The notes: a model not told the origin generated them from the letters alone. A stretch of 64,000 nucleotides of DNA from Delftia tsuruhatensis (GCF_903815225.1 NZ_LR813084.1:2956501-3020500); one strand, 5' to 3'. Positions 51,182 to 59,782 are shown, numbered from the stretch's first letter. A program made the numbers and translations.

Positions 51182-51496
51182 ATGACCTTTGCCCCGCTCC
51201 GTTCCGCTTCCCTGATTCTGGTGGCCGCCTTGCTGGCGCCGCAGGTCCGCGCGCATGACCATGAGCACGTTCATGCCCAGGGCCGGCCGGCCGCCGGGGC
51301 CACGGGCACGTCGGCGCCGCTGGATGCCCACGCCCGTGCCGACATGGAGCGCCACCGGGCCATGGCCAAGGCCCACGAGGCCGCCGCGCAATGCCTTGCC
51401 GCCGGCCGCGACCACGAACAGTGCCAAAAGCAGCTGCAGCTGGACTGCAAGGGCCTGGCGCTGGGCAAGTTCTGCGGCATGCGCCACGCGCATTGA
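51182..51496 (+). CDS. small His/Cys-rich exported protein
   Basis: A 104-residue precursor with a signal peptide (MTFAPLRSASLILVAALLAPQVRA, cleavage about residue 24). The mature part begins HDHEHVHAQG and contains many His residues and four Cys (CLAAGRDHEQC, LDC, FC). I do not recognise a named family. The composition suggests periplasmic metal binding, most likely zinc because of the Zur-like gene 68 nt upstream and the ZnuD-like receptor downstream. It could be a zinc-buffering or chaperone protein; this is inferred. Confidence 0.8.
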   Translation: MTFAPLRSASLILVAALLAPQVRAHDHEHVHAQGRPAAGATGTSAPLDAHARADMERHRAMAKAHEAAAQCLAAGRDHEQCQKQLQLDCKGLALGKFCGMRHAH

Positions 51497-51588
51497 GCCG
51501 CGCCCCAGGCTTTGTGACAGGGTTGTGAATCCCCGGCCTGTATTTGAAGCATACACTTTGCGCTTCCCGAACCGTCGCTGATCCATCC

Positions 51589-52056
51589 ATGTCTTTCCCG
51601 CCCCCGGACCGCACTGCGACGGCGCCTGCCCCATGGCAGGCGCCGCGCGCCGTCGTGTGGCGCAGGGGGTGGTTGCTGGCCTGGCTGCTGGTCTGCTCCC
51701 TGGCGCTGGCCCCGTTGCTGGGCCAGATGCACCGTGTGGTGCATGCGGGGGGACTGGCGGCAGCGACGCTGCATCGGCCTGCGCAGGTGGAGGCCGAGGC
51801 TGCCTGCGCCTCCTGCACCGCTCCCATCGATTGGGTGCATGCATTGTTCTCGGGCCATGGTCCCGCCGACTGCCAGTTGCTGGACCAGTTGCACGACGGC
51901 ATGGCCGGACCGCCATCCGCCGTGGTCCTGCCGCCTGTCTGGGCCGAGCAGGCCCGTCCCATGCCGCCTGCCATGGTGCGCGATGGCCGAACGCTGGCGG
52001 CTTTCTTCGATGCGCGGGCTCCCCCGCACTGTGCTCCTGCCCGCCTGGCGGCCTGA
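51589..52056 (+). CDS. uncharacterised membrane protein of the zinc/TonB locus (DUF2946-like)
   Basis: A 155-residue protein with one N-terminal membrane or signal helix (about 28-48, WRRGWLLAWLLVCSLALAPLLGQ). The segment HRVVHAGG follows, and the C-terminal half contains CASCTAP and CQLLDQLHDG. This pattern resembles small proteins (DUF2946-like) found next to metal-related TonB receptors in proteobacteria; that is a similarity impression, not proven. The start ATG at 51589 keeps the hydrophobic segment near the N-terminus. A 291-nt stretch without a supported gene separates it from the receptor gene. Confidence 0.68.
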   Translation: MSFPPPDRTATAPAPWQAPRAVVWRRGWLLAWLLVCSLALAPLLGQMHRVVHAGGLAAATLHRPAQVEAEAACASCTAPIDWVHALFSGHGPADCQLLDQLHDGMAGPPSAVVLPPVWAEQARPMPPAMVRDGRTLAAFFDARAPPHCAPARLAA

Positions 52057-52347
52057 ACCTCTGGCGGGTGCCGTGCGCGCCCGCCGGGCTCGGCGCCGCG
52101 TTGCCGCGCCCGTCCCGCATTGCTTGCGCACGGGGGTCGCGCCCAGGACCGGCAGCTCCTGAATGCTTTTTCCGATCGGAGGTCCGCGCACCTGCCTGGC
52201 AGGCCGCGGCCGTCCGTTTTCGATGCCATTTTTGCAGCGCGCGGATCGCCACGCCCGAGGGCCCGTGGCCGCGCGCGGCCAGGAAGACCAGTGATGAGAG
52301 TGACAACACAGCAATACCACCAGGACGCAAAGGCCCCGGGGGAGAGG

Positions 52348-54471
52348 ATGAAGCTGCGCCCCCTGCTGCAGCAGCTGCTGCTGGCGGGCGTGCTCGGGCC
52401 GGCCATGGGGGCCACGGCCCTGGCCGCCGAACCTGAAGGCGGGGCCGCCGCCGCGGCCCGGGCAGACACACAGCGCGGGTCAGGTCCCGTGCTCAACGAG
52501 GTGACGGTCAAGGCCAGCGGCCTGGGCCTGTCCTCCGAGGACATGTCCACGCCGGCCACCGTGCTGGAAAGCGACGTGCTGACACTGCGCCAGGCCGCCA
52601 CGCTGGGCGAGACGCTGGACGGTGAGCCCGGCATCCACGCCAGCCATTTCGGAGCCGGTGCCAGCCGGCCCATCATCCGCGGCATGGATGGGCCGCGCGT
52701 GCAGATCCTCAGCGATGGATCCGAGTTGCATGACGCCTCGACCATCAGCCCCGACCACGCGGTGGCCAGCGAGCCCATGCTGGCCACGCAGATCGAGGTG
52801 CTGCGCGGCCCCTCCGCGCTGATCTACGGTGGGGGTGGCGCCATGGGCGGCGTGGTCAATATCCTGGACGACAAGATTCCCACCGCCATCCCCACCAACG
52901 GCATCACCGGCTCGGCCCAGCTGCGCGGCAGCACGGGCGCGGGCGAGACGGCCGGAGCGTTCTCGCTGACGGGCGGCGCGGGCCAGCTGGCCATCCACGC
53001 GGAAGGCATGGCGCGTGATGCGGGCGACTACCGCGTGGGCAGTGGCTGGGCGCCCAATGGCCAGTCCCAGGGCAAGGTGGCCGGCAGCTTCAACCGCACG
53101 GACACGGGCAGCCTGGGTCTGTCCTGGATCGGCACCCAGGGCTACCTGGGTCTGGCCTATACGCGCCAGACCGCGCGCTACGGCCTGCCGGGCCACAACC
53201 ACAGCTTCGAGGGCTGCCACACCCATGGCGACCACCTGCACTGCGGTGGCCATGACCACGGGCATGACGAGGACGGCCATGACCATGGAGACGAACATGA
53301 CCATGACCATGCGAGCGTTCCTGTGGTCGATCTCGTCAGCGAGCGCTGGGATCTGCGCGGTGAATGGCGCAATCCGACGGCGGGCATCGCGGCGCTGCGC
53401 GTGCGCGGCGGCTGGACGGACTACCGCCACGACGAGATCGAGGACGGGCAGGTGTCGACCACCTTCAAGAACCGTGCCCACGACCTGCGCGTGGAGGCCG
53501 AGCACCAGCCCATCGCCGGCTGGCGTGGGGTCATCGGCCTGCAGACCGTGCAGCGCAGGTTCAGCGCCGAGGGCGAGGAAGCCTATGTGCAGCCCACCGA
53601 GACCCGCCGCAACAGCATCTACCTGCTGGAGGAATACCGCTGGCAGGACTGGCGCTGGCAGGCCGCGCTGCGCCACGAGCGCCAGACCGTGGATGCAGAG
53701 CGCAGCGCCATCTCGCGCAGCCACAACGGCACCTCGTTCTCGCTGGGGTCGGTCTGGAAGTTCACGCCGGGCTACAGCCTCTCGGCGTCGCTGACGCAGG
53801 GCAGCCGTCTGCCCACGGCCGAAGAGCTCTATGCCAACGGCCTGCACATGGCGACCTCCACCTATGAGCGCGGCAATGCCGATCTCAAGCGCGAGCGCTC
53901 CCAGGCACTGGACATCGGCCTGCGCAAGAGCTCGGGCGACACCACCTTCAGCGTCAATGCCTTCCACCATCGCGTCAAGGGCTACATCTATGGCGCCACG
54001 CTGGATGAGGTGGATGGCCTGCAACTGCTGCAATACACCCAGGCTGACGCGCGCTTCACGGGCGTGGAGGGCCAGGTGCGGCAGAAGCTGTCGCGCCAGT
54101 GGGGTGTGACCCTGTTCGGCGATGCGGTGCGCGCCCGGCTGGAGGACGGCTCGCGCCTGCCGCGCATCCCCGCCGCACGCGTCGGCGTGCGCGTGGACAC
54201 CTTCTGGAAGGGCTGGGATGCCCAGGCCGAATGGGTGCAGGTGCTGCGCCAGAACCGCACGGCCGCCTTCGAGACGCAGACCGACGGCTACGGCATGCTC
54301 AACCTCTCGGCCAGCTATACGCTGCGCACGGCAGGCGGCATGCCCTGGCAGATCTTCATCAAGGGCCAGAACCTGACCAACCGCCTGGCCTTCGCCCATA
54401 CCTCGTTCATCAAGAACGCGGCGCCGCTGATGGGGCGCAACATCACCGTGGGGGTGAAGGTCTCCTTCTGA
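52348..54471 (+). CDS. znuD: TonB-dependent receptor with His-rich loop, ZnuD-like zinc receptor
   Basis: A 707-residue outer-membrane receptor. Signal peptide (about 1-27, MKLRPLLQQLLLAG...ATALAAE), plug domain (about 50-165, with RPIIRGMDGPRVQIL and GPSALIYGGGGAMGGVVNI) and a 22-strand beta-barrel ending in ...VGVKVSF with the terminal Phe. An extracellular loop (about residues 287-321) is packed with His and Asp (HGDHLHCGGHDHGHDEDG...). This is the hallmark of ZnuD-type zinc receptors. The ATG at 52348 has a good ggag site 5 nt upstream; an in-frame ATG at 52294 is less likely. Context with a Zur-like regulator supports zinc uptake. Confidence 0.92.
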   Translation: MKLRPLLQQLLLAGVLGPAMGATALAAEPEGGAAAAARADTQRGSGPVLNEVTVKASGLGLSSEDMSTPATVLESDVLTLRQAATLGETLDGEPGIHASHFGAGASRPIIRGMDGPRVQILSDGSELHDASTISPDHAVASEPMLATQIEVLRGPSALIYGGGGAMGGVVNILDDKIPTAIPTNGITGSAQLRGSTGAGETAGAFSLTGGAGQLAIHAEGMARDAGDYRVGSGWAPNGQSQGKVAGSFNRTDTGSLGLSWIGTQGYLGLAYTRQTARYGLPGHNHSFEGCHTHGDHLHCGGHDHGHDEDGHDHGDEHDHDHASVPVVDLVSERWDLRGEWRNPTAGIAALRVRGGWTDYRHDEIEDGQVSTTFKNRAHDLRVEAEHQPIAGWRGVIGLQTVQRRFSAEGEEAYVQPTETRRNSIYLLEEYRWQDWRWQAALRHERQTVDAERSAISRSHNGTSFSLGSVWKFTPGYSLSASLTQGSRLPTAEELYANGLHMATSTYERGNADLKRERSQALDIGLRKSSGDTTFSVNAFHHRVKGYIYGATLDEVDGLQLLQYTQADARFTGVEGQVRQKLSRQWGVTLFGDAVRARLEDGSRLPRIPAARVGVRVDTFWKGWDAQAEWVQVLRQNRTAAFETQTDGYGMLNLSASYTLRTAGGMPWQIFIKGQNLTNRLAFAHTSFIKNAAPLMGRNITVGVKVSF

Positions 54472-54510
54472 GGTCTGTCCGGCCCCACCCGGGGTCGCGA
54501 GTCGCCTGCG

Positions 54511-55566
54511 CTACAGGTAGTGGCGCAGGTGGCGCAGGGCACGTGCGCTTTCCACACCGATCAGCCGCACCACCTCGGACTCGGACCGGCCATCGCGCAG
54601 CCACTGCACGATGGCCGTGTTGCGCAGCACCTGGGGGCCGACGCGGTGCAGCGGCGCCTTCTGGCTGGACGCGTGCTGCGCCGCATGGGCGCGCTGCAGC
54701 AGCTGCGAGGCCACATGGAACAGCACGCGCACCGACAGCGGCTGGCCTTCACGCGAATAGAAGACCGGCGCATCGGGCCGGATGGCTTCGGGGCCACGTT
54801 GTCCGGCGCTGAAGCCGTGCCAGTCGCGCAGCGCCAGGGCGACCGCCTCCGGCAACTCCAGCACACGTTGCTGCGCGGCGCGTGCGCCATCGATATGCAG
54901 CGTGGTCGGCAGGCCCGTTGGTGGTGCGGTTCCCTGGACGTCGCGCCAGTGCAGTCCGCGGACTTCCTCGGGTGCCAGGGCCAGTGCGTACAACAACAGC
55001 AAGATGGCACGGTCGCGCGCGGATTGGAAGCCGTCGGCCACCGGAAAATGGCGGGGCAGGGCCTGCCACAGCGGTGCGGGCAGGCAATGGCCCTGGCCGT
55101 CCTCGGCGGGAGGGCGCTCCGGTGCGGACAGCCCGGCAGCAGGGTTGGCCATGACCCAGCCATGCTCCAGGGCGTGGTCGTAGATGCGTTCCAGCAGCCG
55201 CCAATAGCGTCGGCGCGTGACTTCGCTGATGCGGCGCCCGGGCAGGTGGTGCGAGACCTGCCCTTGGCGCGGGCGCAGGAAGTTCTGTACGTCCACGGCC
55301 GTGGCCTGCTGCCAGGCATGGACTGGTGCCCCGGTGCCGCAGGGGGCCGGGCCCGCCGTGGCGGGGTGTTCGCCCGGGGCGCGGGCGCCTGAATCCTGCA
55401 GGCTGCGCAGCCAGGCTCGCCAGACGGTCTCGTAGCCGCTGTCAGGGGCCGTGTCCAGGGCATTCCAGCCTTTGGAGCCTTCACAGGCCAGCCATTGGCG
55501 AAAGAGTGCCGGCCCGTCAGGAGCCAGGAGCGTTGCAGCGGGCGAGGGAGCAGTGGAGGCTGGCAT
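54511..55566 (-). CDS. tyrosine-recombinase/integrase-like protein, degenerate active site
   Basis: A 351-residue protein with the layout of XerC/D-type recombinases: an N-terminal SAM-like segment (about 80-150) and a C-terminal catalytic-like domain (about 165-351). Of the usual catalytic set, Arg315 (QVLRNT) and Tyr350 (second-last residue) are present. The first catalytic Arg is absent (ALAPEEVRGL where G-L-R is expected), and the HxxR His is Gln312. The second His (LGH) is Val. Activity is doubtful. No att sites or partner genes were seen nearby. The ATG at 55566 is used. Confidence 0.8.
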   Translation of the reverse strand: MPASTAPSPAATLLAPDGPALFRQWLACEGSKGWNALDTAPDSGYETVWRAWLRSLQDSGARAPGEHPATAGPAPCGTGAPVHAWQQATAVDVQNFLRPRQGQVSHHLPGRRISEVTRRRYWRLLERIYDHALEHGWVMANPAAGLSAPERPPAEDGQGHCLPAPLWQALPRHFPVADGFQSARDRAILLLLYALALAPEEVRGLHWRDVQGTAPPTGLPTTLHIDGARAAQQRVLELPEAVALALRDWHGFSAGQRGPEAIRPDAPVFYSREGQPLSVRVLFHVASQLLQRAHAAQHASSQKAPLHRVGPQVLRNTAIVQWLRDGRSESEVVRLIGVESARALRHLRHYL

Positions 55567-55796
55567 GCGGGTGGGTACAGGCAAGGGGTGTCGCTGGTGA
55601 TGTGTGGGTCTTGAATGTAACTTACATGAGTTGTAAAAACAAACCTTACAACGGAAGGTCGATATTTGTGGCGACAAGTCGCCAGAAACAGGGCATCACG
55701 AACTGGCCACGCCCGACGGTTGTGGCGGCGCATAATCTGCGCGCGCCGCAGACCTGTACAGGTGGCGCCTCTCTCTCCTGTCCCGGCTCCGCTTCC

Positions 55797-56750
55797 GTGA
55801 ACTCTCCTGTCTTCGCCTCCCTCATCCCGGTGATCCTGTGCATCGGTGCCGGATTTCTCGCGGCCCGCCTGGGCTGGGTCCGGTCGGCTGCCATCAAGGA
55901 CCTGTCCAACCTGGTCTTCCTCGTTCTCACACCGGCCCTGCTGTTCCGCACCATGGGCGCCGTGCGTGTACAGGAGCTGAACTTCCAGCCGGTGGCCCTG
56001 TACTTTCTGGCGACCGGGCTGATCTTCGTGGTGTCCATGGGGCTGGCCGGCTTCTCCACGCGTTCGGCCGCGCGAGGGCTGGCCAACATGTTCAGCAACA
56101 CGGTCATGATCGGTGTACCGCTGGTCGGGCTGGTCCATGGCGAGGCAGGGCTGGTCACGCTGTTCACCCTGGTCTCCCTGCATGCGCTGATCCTGCTGAC
56201 GGCAGCCACCGTGGTGTTCGAGCTGGCGGAGGCACGCGAGAACCAGCGTGCGGGCCGCAGCGCGCCGCGCCCCCTGTGGCGCACGGTGCTGCAGGCCGTG
56301 CGCAACGGCATCGTGCATCCGGTGCCGTTGCCCATCCTGGCCGGCCTGCTGTTCGCGCAGACGGGCCTGGTCCTGCCGGGGGTGGTGGATCGCTCGCTGC
56401 AGGTGCTGGGCCAGGCGCTGGGGCCCATGGCCCTGCTGCTGGTGGGCGTCACGCTGGCCTACACCAAGGTCGGGCGCAACCTGCGCGAGGCCGTAGGCAT
56501 CGCGCTCGTCAAGAATCTCGTGCACCCGCTGCTGCTGCTGGCACTGGCATGGGCTTTCGGCCTGAACGGCCTGCCCGTGGCGGTGATGTTCACGGCGGCA
56601 GCGCTGCCCGTGGGCGCCAACGTATTCCTTTTCACGCAGCGCTATGGCGTGATGCAGGAGGAGGTGTCGGCCAGCATCGCGGTGTCCACGGCGCTGGCCC
56701 TGGTCACCGTGCCGCTGATGCTGGTGCTGGCCCAGCGCCTGCTGGGCTGA
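55797..56750 (+). CDS. AEC family transporter (auxin efflux carrier-like)
   Basis: A 317-residue membrane transporter of the AEC family, about 10 helices. The N-terminal helix is VFASLIPVILCIGAGFLAARLGW, followed by NLVFLVLTPALLFRTM and NMFSNTVMIGVPLVG, the conserved family signature. Members export or import malate, malonate or other organic acids; the substrate here is unknown. The start is GTG at 55797-55799. An open frame extends upstream but carries no family sequence. It ends 22 nt before the convergent pdxH gene. Confidence 0.9.
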   Translation: MNSPVFASLIPVILCIGAGFLAARLGWVRSAAIKDLSNLVFLVLTPALLFRTMGAVRVQELNFQPVALYFLATGLIFVVSMGLAGFSTRSAARGLANMFSNTVMIGVPLVGLVHGEAGLVTLFTLVSLHALILLTAATVVFELAEARENQRAGRSAPRPLWRTVLQAVRNGIVHPVPLPILAGLLFAQTGLVLPGVVDRSLQVLGQALGPMALLLVGVTLAYTKVGRNLREAVGIALVKNLVHPLLLLALAWAFGLNGLPVAVMFTAAALPVGANVFLFTQRYGVMQEEVSASIAVSTALALVTVPLMLVLAQRLLG

Positions 56751-56772
56751 CCGGCCTCAGCGCATCAGTGCC

Positions 56773-57429
56773 TCACGGCGCCAGACGCTGGCGCAGCCAG
56801 GCGCCGCCTTCGAACTGGTAGCACAGGCGGTCGTGCAGGCGGCTCTTGCGGCCCTGCCAGAACTCCCAGCGGTCGGGCACGAGCCTGAATCCGCCCCAGT
56901 GCGGCGGGCGCGGCGGGTTGAGCAGGAACTGTGCGCCGTACTTGGCCGCATTGGCCACCAGCACGCTGCGGCCGCTGATGACCTGGCTTTGCGGGCTGGC
57001 CCAGGCGCCGATGCGCGAGTCCAGCGGACGGCTGTTGAAGTAGGCGTCGCTTTCCTCGTCGCTGACCTTTTCCACGCGGCCCTCGATGCGCACCACGCGC
57101 TCCAGCTCCACCCAGTGGAACTGCAGCGCCGCGAACGGGTTGCCGGCCAGCTGCTGGCCCTTTCGGCTGTCGTAGTTGGTGTACCAGACCAGGCCGCGCT
57201 CGTCATAGCCCTTGATGAGCACGATGCGGGTGCTGGGGCGCAGGTCCCCGCCCACCGTGGCCAGCGTCATGGCATTGGGTTCGGGTACCTGGGCGCGCAG
57301 GGCTTCCTGCAGCCATTGGTCAAACTGCTGCAGCGGATCGGCCTGGGAGGCCGATTCGCTCAGTTCCGCGCGCTCGTAGCTTTTGCGCAGGTCGGCGATC
57401 GAGGTGGATAAGCTGCTCATGGCCTGCAT
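56773..57429 (-). CDS. pdxH: pyridoxamine 5'-phosphate oxidase (PdxH)
   Basis: PdxH oxidises pyridoxamine or pyridoxine 5'-phosphate to PLP using FMN. The 218-residue product has N-terminal [36 protein letters not shown] (FMN/substrate binding) and the C-terminal signature [13 protein letters not shown]. The first ATG (57429) has a ggagg site at 4-5 nt spacing and is used; a second ATG lies 9 nt further in. It is divergent from the MocA-like gene. Confidence 0.95.
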   Translation of the reverse strand: MQAMSSLSTSIADLRKSYERAELSESASQADPLQQFDQWLQEALRAQVPEPNAMTLATVGGDLRPSTRIVLIKGYDERGLVWYTNYDSRKGQQLAGNPFAALQFHWVELERVVRIEGRVEKVSDEESDAYFNSRPLDSRIGAWASPQSQVISGRSVLVANAAKYGAQFLLNPPRPPHWGGFRLVPDRWEFWQGRKSRLHDRLCYQFEGGAWLRQRLAP

Positions 57430-57471
57430 TGTGCCTCCGCCAGGGGCCCGCCGGCCGCGCTACATTTGCGC

Positions 57472-58044
57472 ATGCGCACAGTCCTTGACGATCTCTCTTG
57501 CGTGCTGATCCTGGCCTCGGGCCGTGGCGAGCGGTTTCGCGCCTCGGGCGGCACCATGCACAAGCTGGCCGCGCCCCTGGGCGCCAGCACGGTGCTGGAG
57601 CACACCCTGGCCGCCGTGCGCGCCAGCGGTCTGCCATGGCATCTGGAGGATGCGGGCCATCCCGGCATGGGGGACTCGCTGGCCGCCGCCGTGCGCGCCA
57701 CGGCAGGCGCCTCCGGCTGGCTGGTGTTGCCGGGCGATCTGCCGCTGGTGCAGCCGCAGACGCTGCGCAAGGTAGCCGATGCCTTGCGCAACGGCGCGCA
57801 GGCGGCGCAGCCCGTGCATGCCGGCGAGCGCGGGCATCCCGTGGGCTTTGGCGCGGCTTGCGGCCCGGCGCTCATGGCCTTGAGCGGACAGCAAGGCGGC
57901 TCGCCCGTGCTCAAGGCCCTGCGCGAGGCGGGGGCAGTGGTCTTGGTGCAGGTCGACGATGCCGGCGTGCTCGCCGACATCGATACGCTTCAGGATCTGG
58001 CCCGCGCCGAAGCGCTGCTGCGGGCGCGCGGCAGCGCCGCCTGA
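57472..58044 (+). CDS. nucleotidyltransferase family protein, MocA-like
   Basis: A 190-residue NTP-transferase-fold protein of the MobA/MocA type. The N-terminal nucleotide loop is LILASGRGERFRASGG (usually LAGGRSxRMG), and the metal-binding Asp is in WLVLPGDLPLVQP. MocA converts molybdenum cofactor to the cytosine dinucleotide used by xanthine-oxidase-type enzymes. Such an enzyme is encoded about 2 kb downstream, which supports MocA rather than MobA. The assignment is inferred from motifs and context. The start ATG is at 57472. Confidence 0.8.
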   Translation: MRTVLDDLSCVLILASGRGERFRASGGTMHKLAAPLGASTVLEHTLAAVRASGLPWHLEDAGHPGMGDSLAAAVRATAGASGWLVLPGDLPLVQPQTLRKVADALRNGAQAAQPVHAGERGHPVGFGAACGPALMALSGQQGGSPVLKALREAGAVVLVQVDDAGVLADIDTLQDLARAEALLRARGSAA

Positions 58045-58046
58045 AC

Positions 58047-58583
58047 TCAGTCCTCGCCGCCCGATCCGGAGGATCCACCTTCCTGGCAATGGCCGCGCAG
58101 CTTGTGCAGCGCGCGGTACATCACCTCGCGCTCCTCGGGCGTCAGCACGCGCAGTGCCGCGGCCTGACGTCGCCGGGCCTGCGGCATCACCTGGTCATGC
58201 AGGCGCTGGCCTTCGGGGGTGATGGCGCACAGGATCTTCTTGCGCGGCGTATGGCCCTCGGCCCGCAGCGCCACCAGGCCACGTTCTTCCAGCAGCCGCA
58301 GCGTGCGGCTGACCAGGGCCTTGTCCGATGTGGACTGCACCACCAGCGCGCTGAAGGGCAGTTCGCCCGCATGGGCGATCAGGGCCAGCAGCCGCCACTC
58401 CGAGACCGTCAGCTCGGCCGCGTCGGCATAGGGCACGGTGATGGTGCGGCGCAGCGCATTGCCGACCTGGCTCATCAGGGTGGTCAGGAAGAGATCGACC
58501 GTCAGCGTGCTGCCGCTCTCGTCGAGGTCGGTCCAGGGGCCATTACCCGAGGTCGGGGAGGAGGAGGGGGTCGCAGAGGTCAT
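58047..58583 (-). CDS. MarR family transcriptional regulator
   Basis: A 178-residue MarR-type regulator. The winged-helix core (about 60-125) includes LTVSEWRLLALIAHAGELPFSALVVQSTSDKALVSRTLRLLEERGLVAL, with the usual wing TPRKKILCAITPEG. Phenolic or aromatic acids are common ligands of this family. The ATG at 58583 (MTSATPSSSP) is chosen; upstream in-frame codons lie in the operator region. It is divergent from the Bug/molybdenum-hydroxylase operon and probably represses it via the inverted repeats at 58631-58727. Its C-terminus is Gly/Ser-rich. Confidence 0.92.
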   Translation of the reverse strand: MTSATPSSSPTSGNGPWTDLDESGSTLTVDLFLTTLMSQVGNALRRTITVPYADAAELTVSEWRLLALIAHAGELPFSALVVQSTSDKALVSRTLRLLEERGLVALRAEGHTPRKKILCAITPEGQRLHDQVMPQARRRQAAALRVLTPEEREVMYRALHKLRGHCQEGGSSGSGGED

Positions 58584-58630
58584 GTGGGCAAGGATTGTTT
58601 CACAGGCTGCCTGGTGGTTTCGTTGCAGAT

Positions 58631-58647
58631 CAGATTTTGAGAATCTG
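58631..58647. promoter_or_regulatory. inverted repeat CAGATT-ttgag-AATCTG, candidate MarR site 1
   Basis: A perfect 6-5-6 dyad 48 nt upstream of the MarR start. The core attttgagaatc reappears as ttttgagaatc within the site at 58712-58727, so the two sites probably bind the same protein. Confidence 0.5.
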
Positions 58648-58673
58648 ACAAGAGTCAATTGGTGGTTTCAGTA

Positions 58674-58689
58674 AGTTGATGCATCAACT
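58674..58689. promoter_or_regulatory. 16-bp perfect palindrome AGTTGATGCATCAACT, candidate MarR site 2
   Basis: The sequence is perfectly self-complementary over 16 bp with no spacer. It lies in the middle of the 214-nt gap between the divergent MarR and Bug genes, a typical position for a MarR operator that controls both promoters. Confidence 0.65.
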
Positions 58690-58711
58690 GCTCGATTCAC
58701 AATGGCTATCG

Positions 58712-58727
58712 GATTCTTTTGAGAATC
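58712..58727. promoter_or_regulatory. inverted repeat GATTCT-tttg-AGAATC, candidate MarR site 3
   Basis: A perfect 6-4-6 dyad about 71 nt upstream of the Bug gene. It shares ttttgagaatc with site 1 at 58631-58647. Confidence 0.5.
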
Positions 58728-58797
58728 AATGTTTCATTAGTGATTCATGTCAATGGGGCGTACCGCCAGCCCCGCACACTGCCCCAGGAGCCCCGTG

Positions 58798-59781
58798 ATG
58801 AACCCCAATCGTCGGCAAGGCCTGAGCATGGCCGCCGCAGCCGCCCTTGCCGCCTGTTGTGGCGGCGCACTCGCCCAGGACTATCCTTCCCGCCCCGTCA
58901 CCCTGGTGGTCGCCTATCCGCCGGGGGGCGACACCGACGCCATGGCGCGCCTGCTGGCCGAAAAGCTCTCCATGCGGCTGAAGCAGCCCGTGGTGGTCGA
59001 CAACCGGCCAGGCGCCGGTGGCACGGTGGGCAACAACCTGGTCGCCCGTGCCGTGCCCGACGGCTACACGCTGCTGTTCACGCCCAATCCTTTCACCATC
59101 GCGCCGATGGTGATGCAACTGCCCGCGGCGGCCACCTACGATCCCCTGAAGGGTTTCACGCCCGTGATCCTGACGGCCAGCCAGGCCGTGCTGCTGGTGG
59201 CCCATCCGTCCACGGGCTTCAAGAGCGTGGCCGACATGGTGGCTGCGGCCCGGGCCGGAAAGAACCTGAGCTATGCCAGTCCTGGCGCCGGCTCGCCCAT
59301 GCACATCGGCGCCGAGTGGCTGAACCGCGCCGCCGGGGTGAAGATCCAGCATGTGCCTTATCGCGGCGTGGCGCCGGCCGTGAACGACGTGGCGGCCGGC
59401 CATGTGGGCCTGGCCTATGTGACGCTGGGGCCGGTGGCCCAGTACCTCCAGGCGGGCAAGCTGCGCGCCCTGGCCGTGACCGACCCGAAGCGCTCGCCGC
59501 TGCTGCCGGAGGTTCCAGCCCTGGCTGAACTGGGCTACAAGGACATCGCCGCAGGCGCCTGGAATGGCGTCTTCGCGCCCAGGGGCACACCGGCTGCCGT
59601 GGTACAGGCGCTGAACACCCATCTCAACGAGATCCTGAAGATGCCCGAGGTCGTGTCCAGGATGGCCACCTTCGGCGCCGTGCCCGTCGGCGGGGCGTCG
59701 CAGGTGCTGGCCGAGGTCAATGCGGCCGACCATGAACGCCTGGGCCGCGTGATCCGCGAACTCGGCATCACGGCGCAATGA
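58798..59781 (+). CDS. Bug family tripartite tricarboxylate transporter substrate-binding protein
   Basis: A 327-residue periplasmic receptor. The signal peptide is MNPNRRQGLSMAAAAALAACCGGALA, with a Cys pair (residues 20-21) that might allow lipid anchoring; cleavage probably precedes QDYPSRP. Bug landmarks: YPSRPVTLVVAYPPGGDTDAM, VVVDNRPGAGGTVGNNLVARA and HVPYRGVAPAVNDVAAG. The ATG at 58798 has an aggag site 7 nt upstream. It heads the molybdenum-hydroxylase operon (1 nt before the next gene), so its ligand is probably that enzyme's substrate or a precursor. Confidence 0.93.
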   Translation: MNPNRRQGLSMAAAAALAACCGGALAQDYPSRPVTLVVAYPPGGDTDAMARLLAEKLSMRLKQPVVVDNRPGAGGTVGNNLVARAVPDGYTLLFTPNPFTIAPMVMQLPAAATYDPLKGFTPVILTASQAVLLVAHPSTGFKSVADMVAAARAGKNLSYASPGAGSPMHIGAEWLNRAAGVKIQHVPYRGVAPAVNDVAAGHVGLAYVTLGPVAQYLQAGKLRALAVTDPKRSPLLPEVPALAELGYKDIAAGAWNGVFAPRGTPAAVVQALNTHLNEILKMPEVVSRMATFGAVPVGGASQVLAEVNAADHERLGRVIRELGITAQ

Positions 59782-59782
59782 C

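Noticed and set aside
53215-53315. Repeated cat/gac-rich stretch that looks like a DNA repeat
   Set aside because: It encodes the His/Asp-rich loop of the ZnuD-like receptor; the repetition is at the protein level and in frame.
54511-55566. Integrase-like gene as a sign of a mobile element
   Set aside because: No flanking direct repeats, tRNA, transposase or atypical base composition were seen, and catalytic residues are missing.
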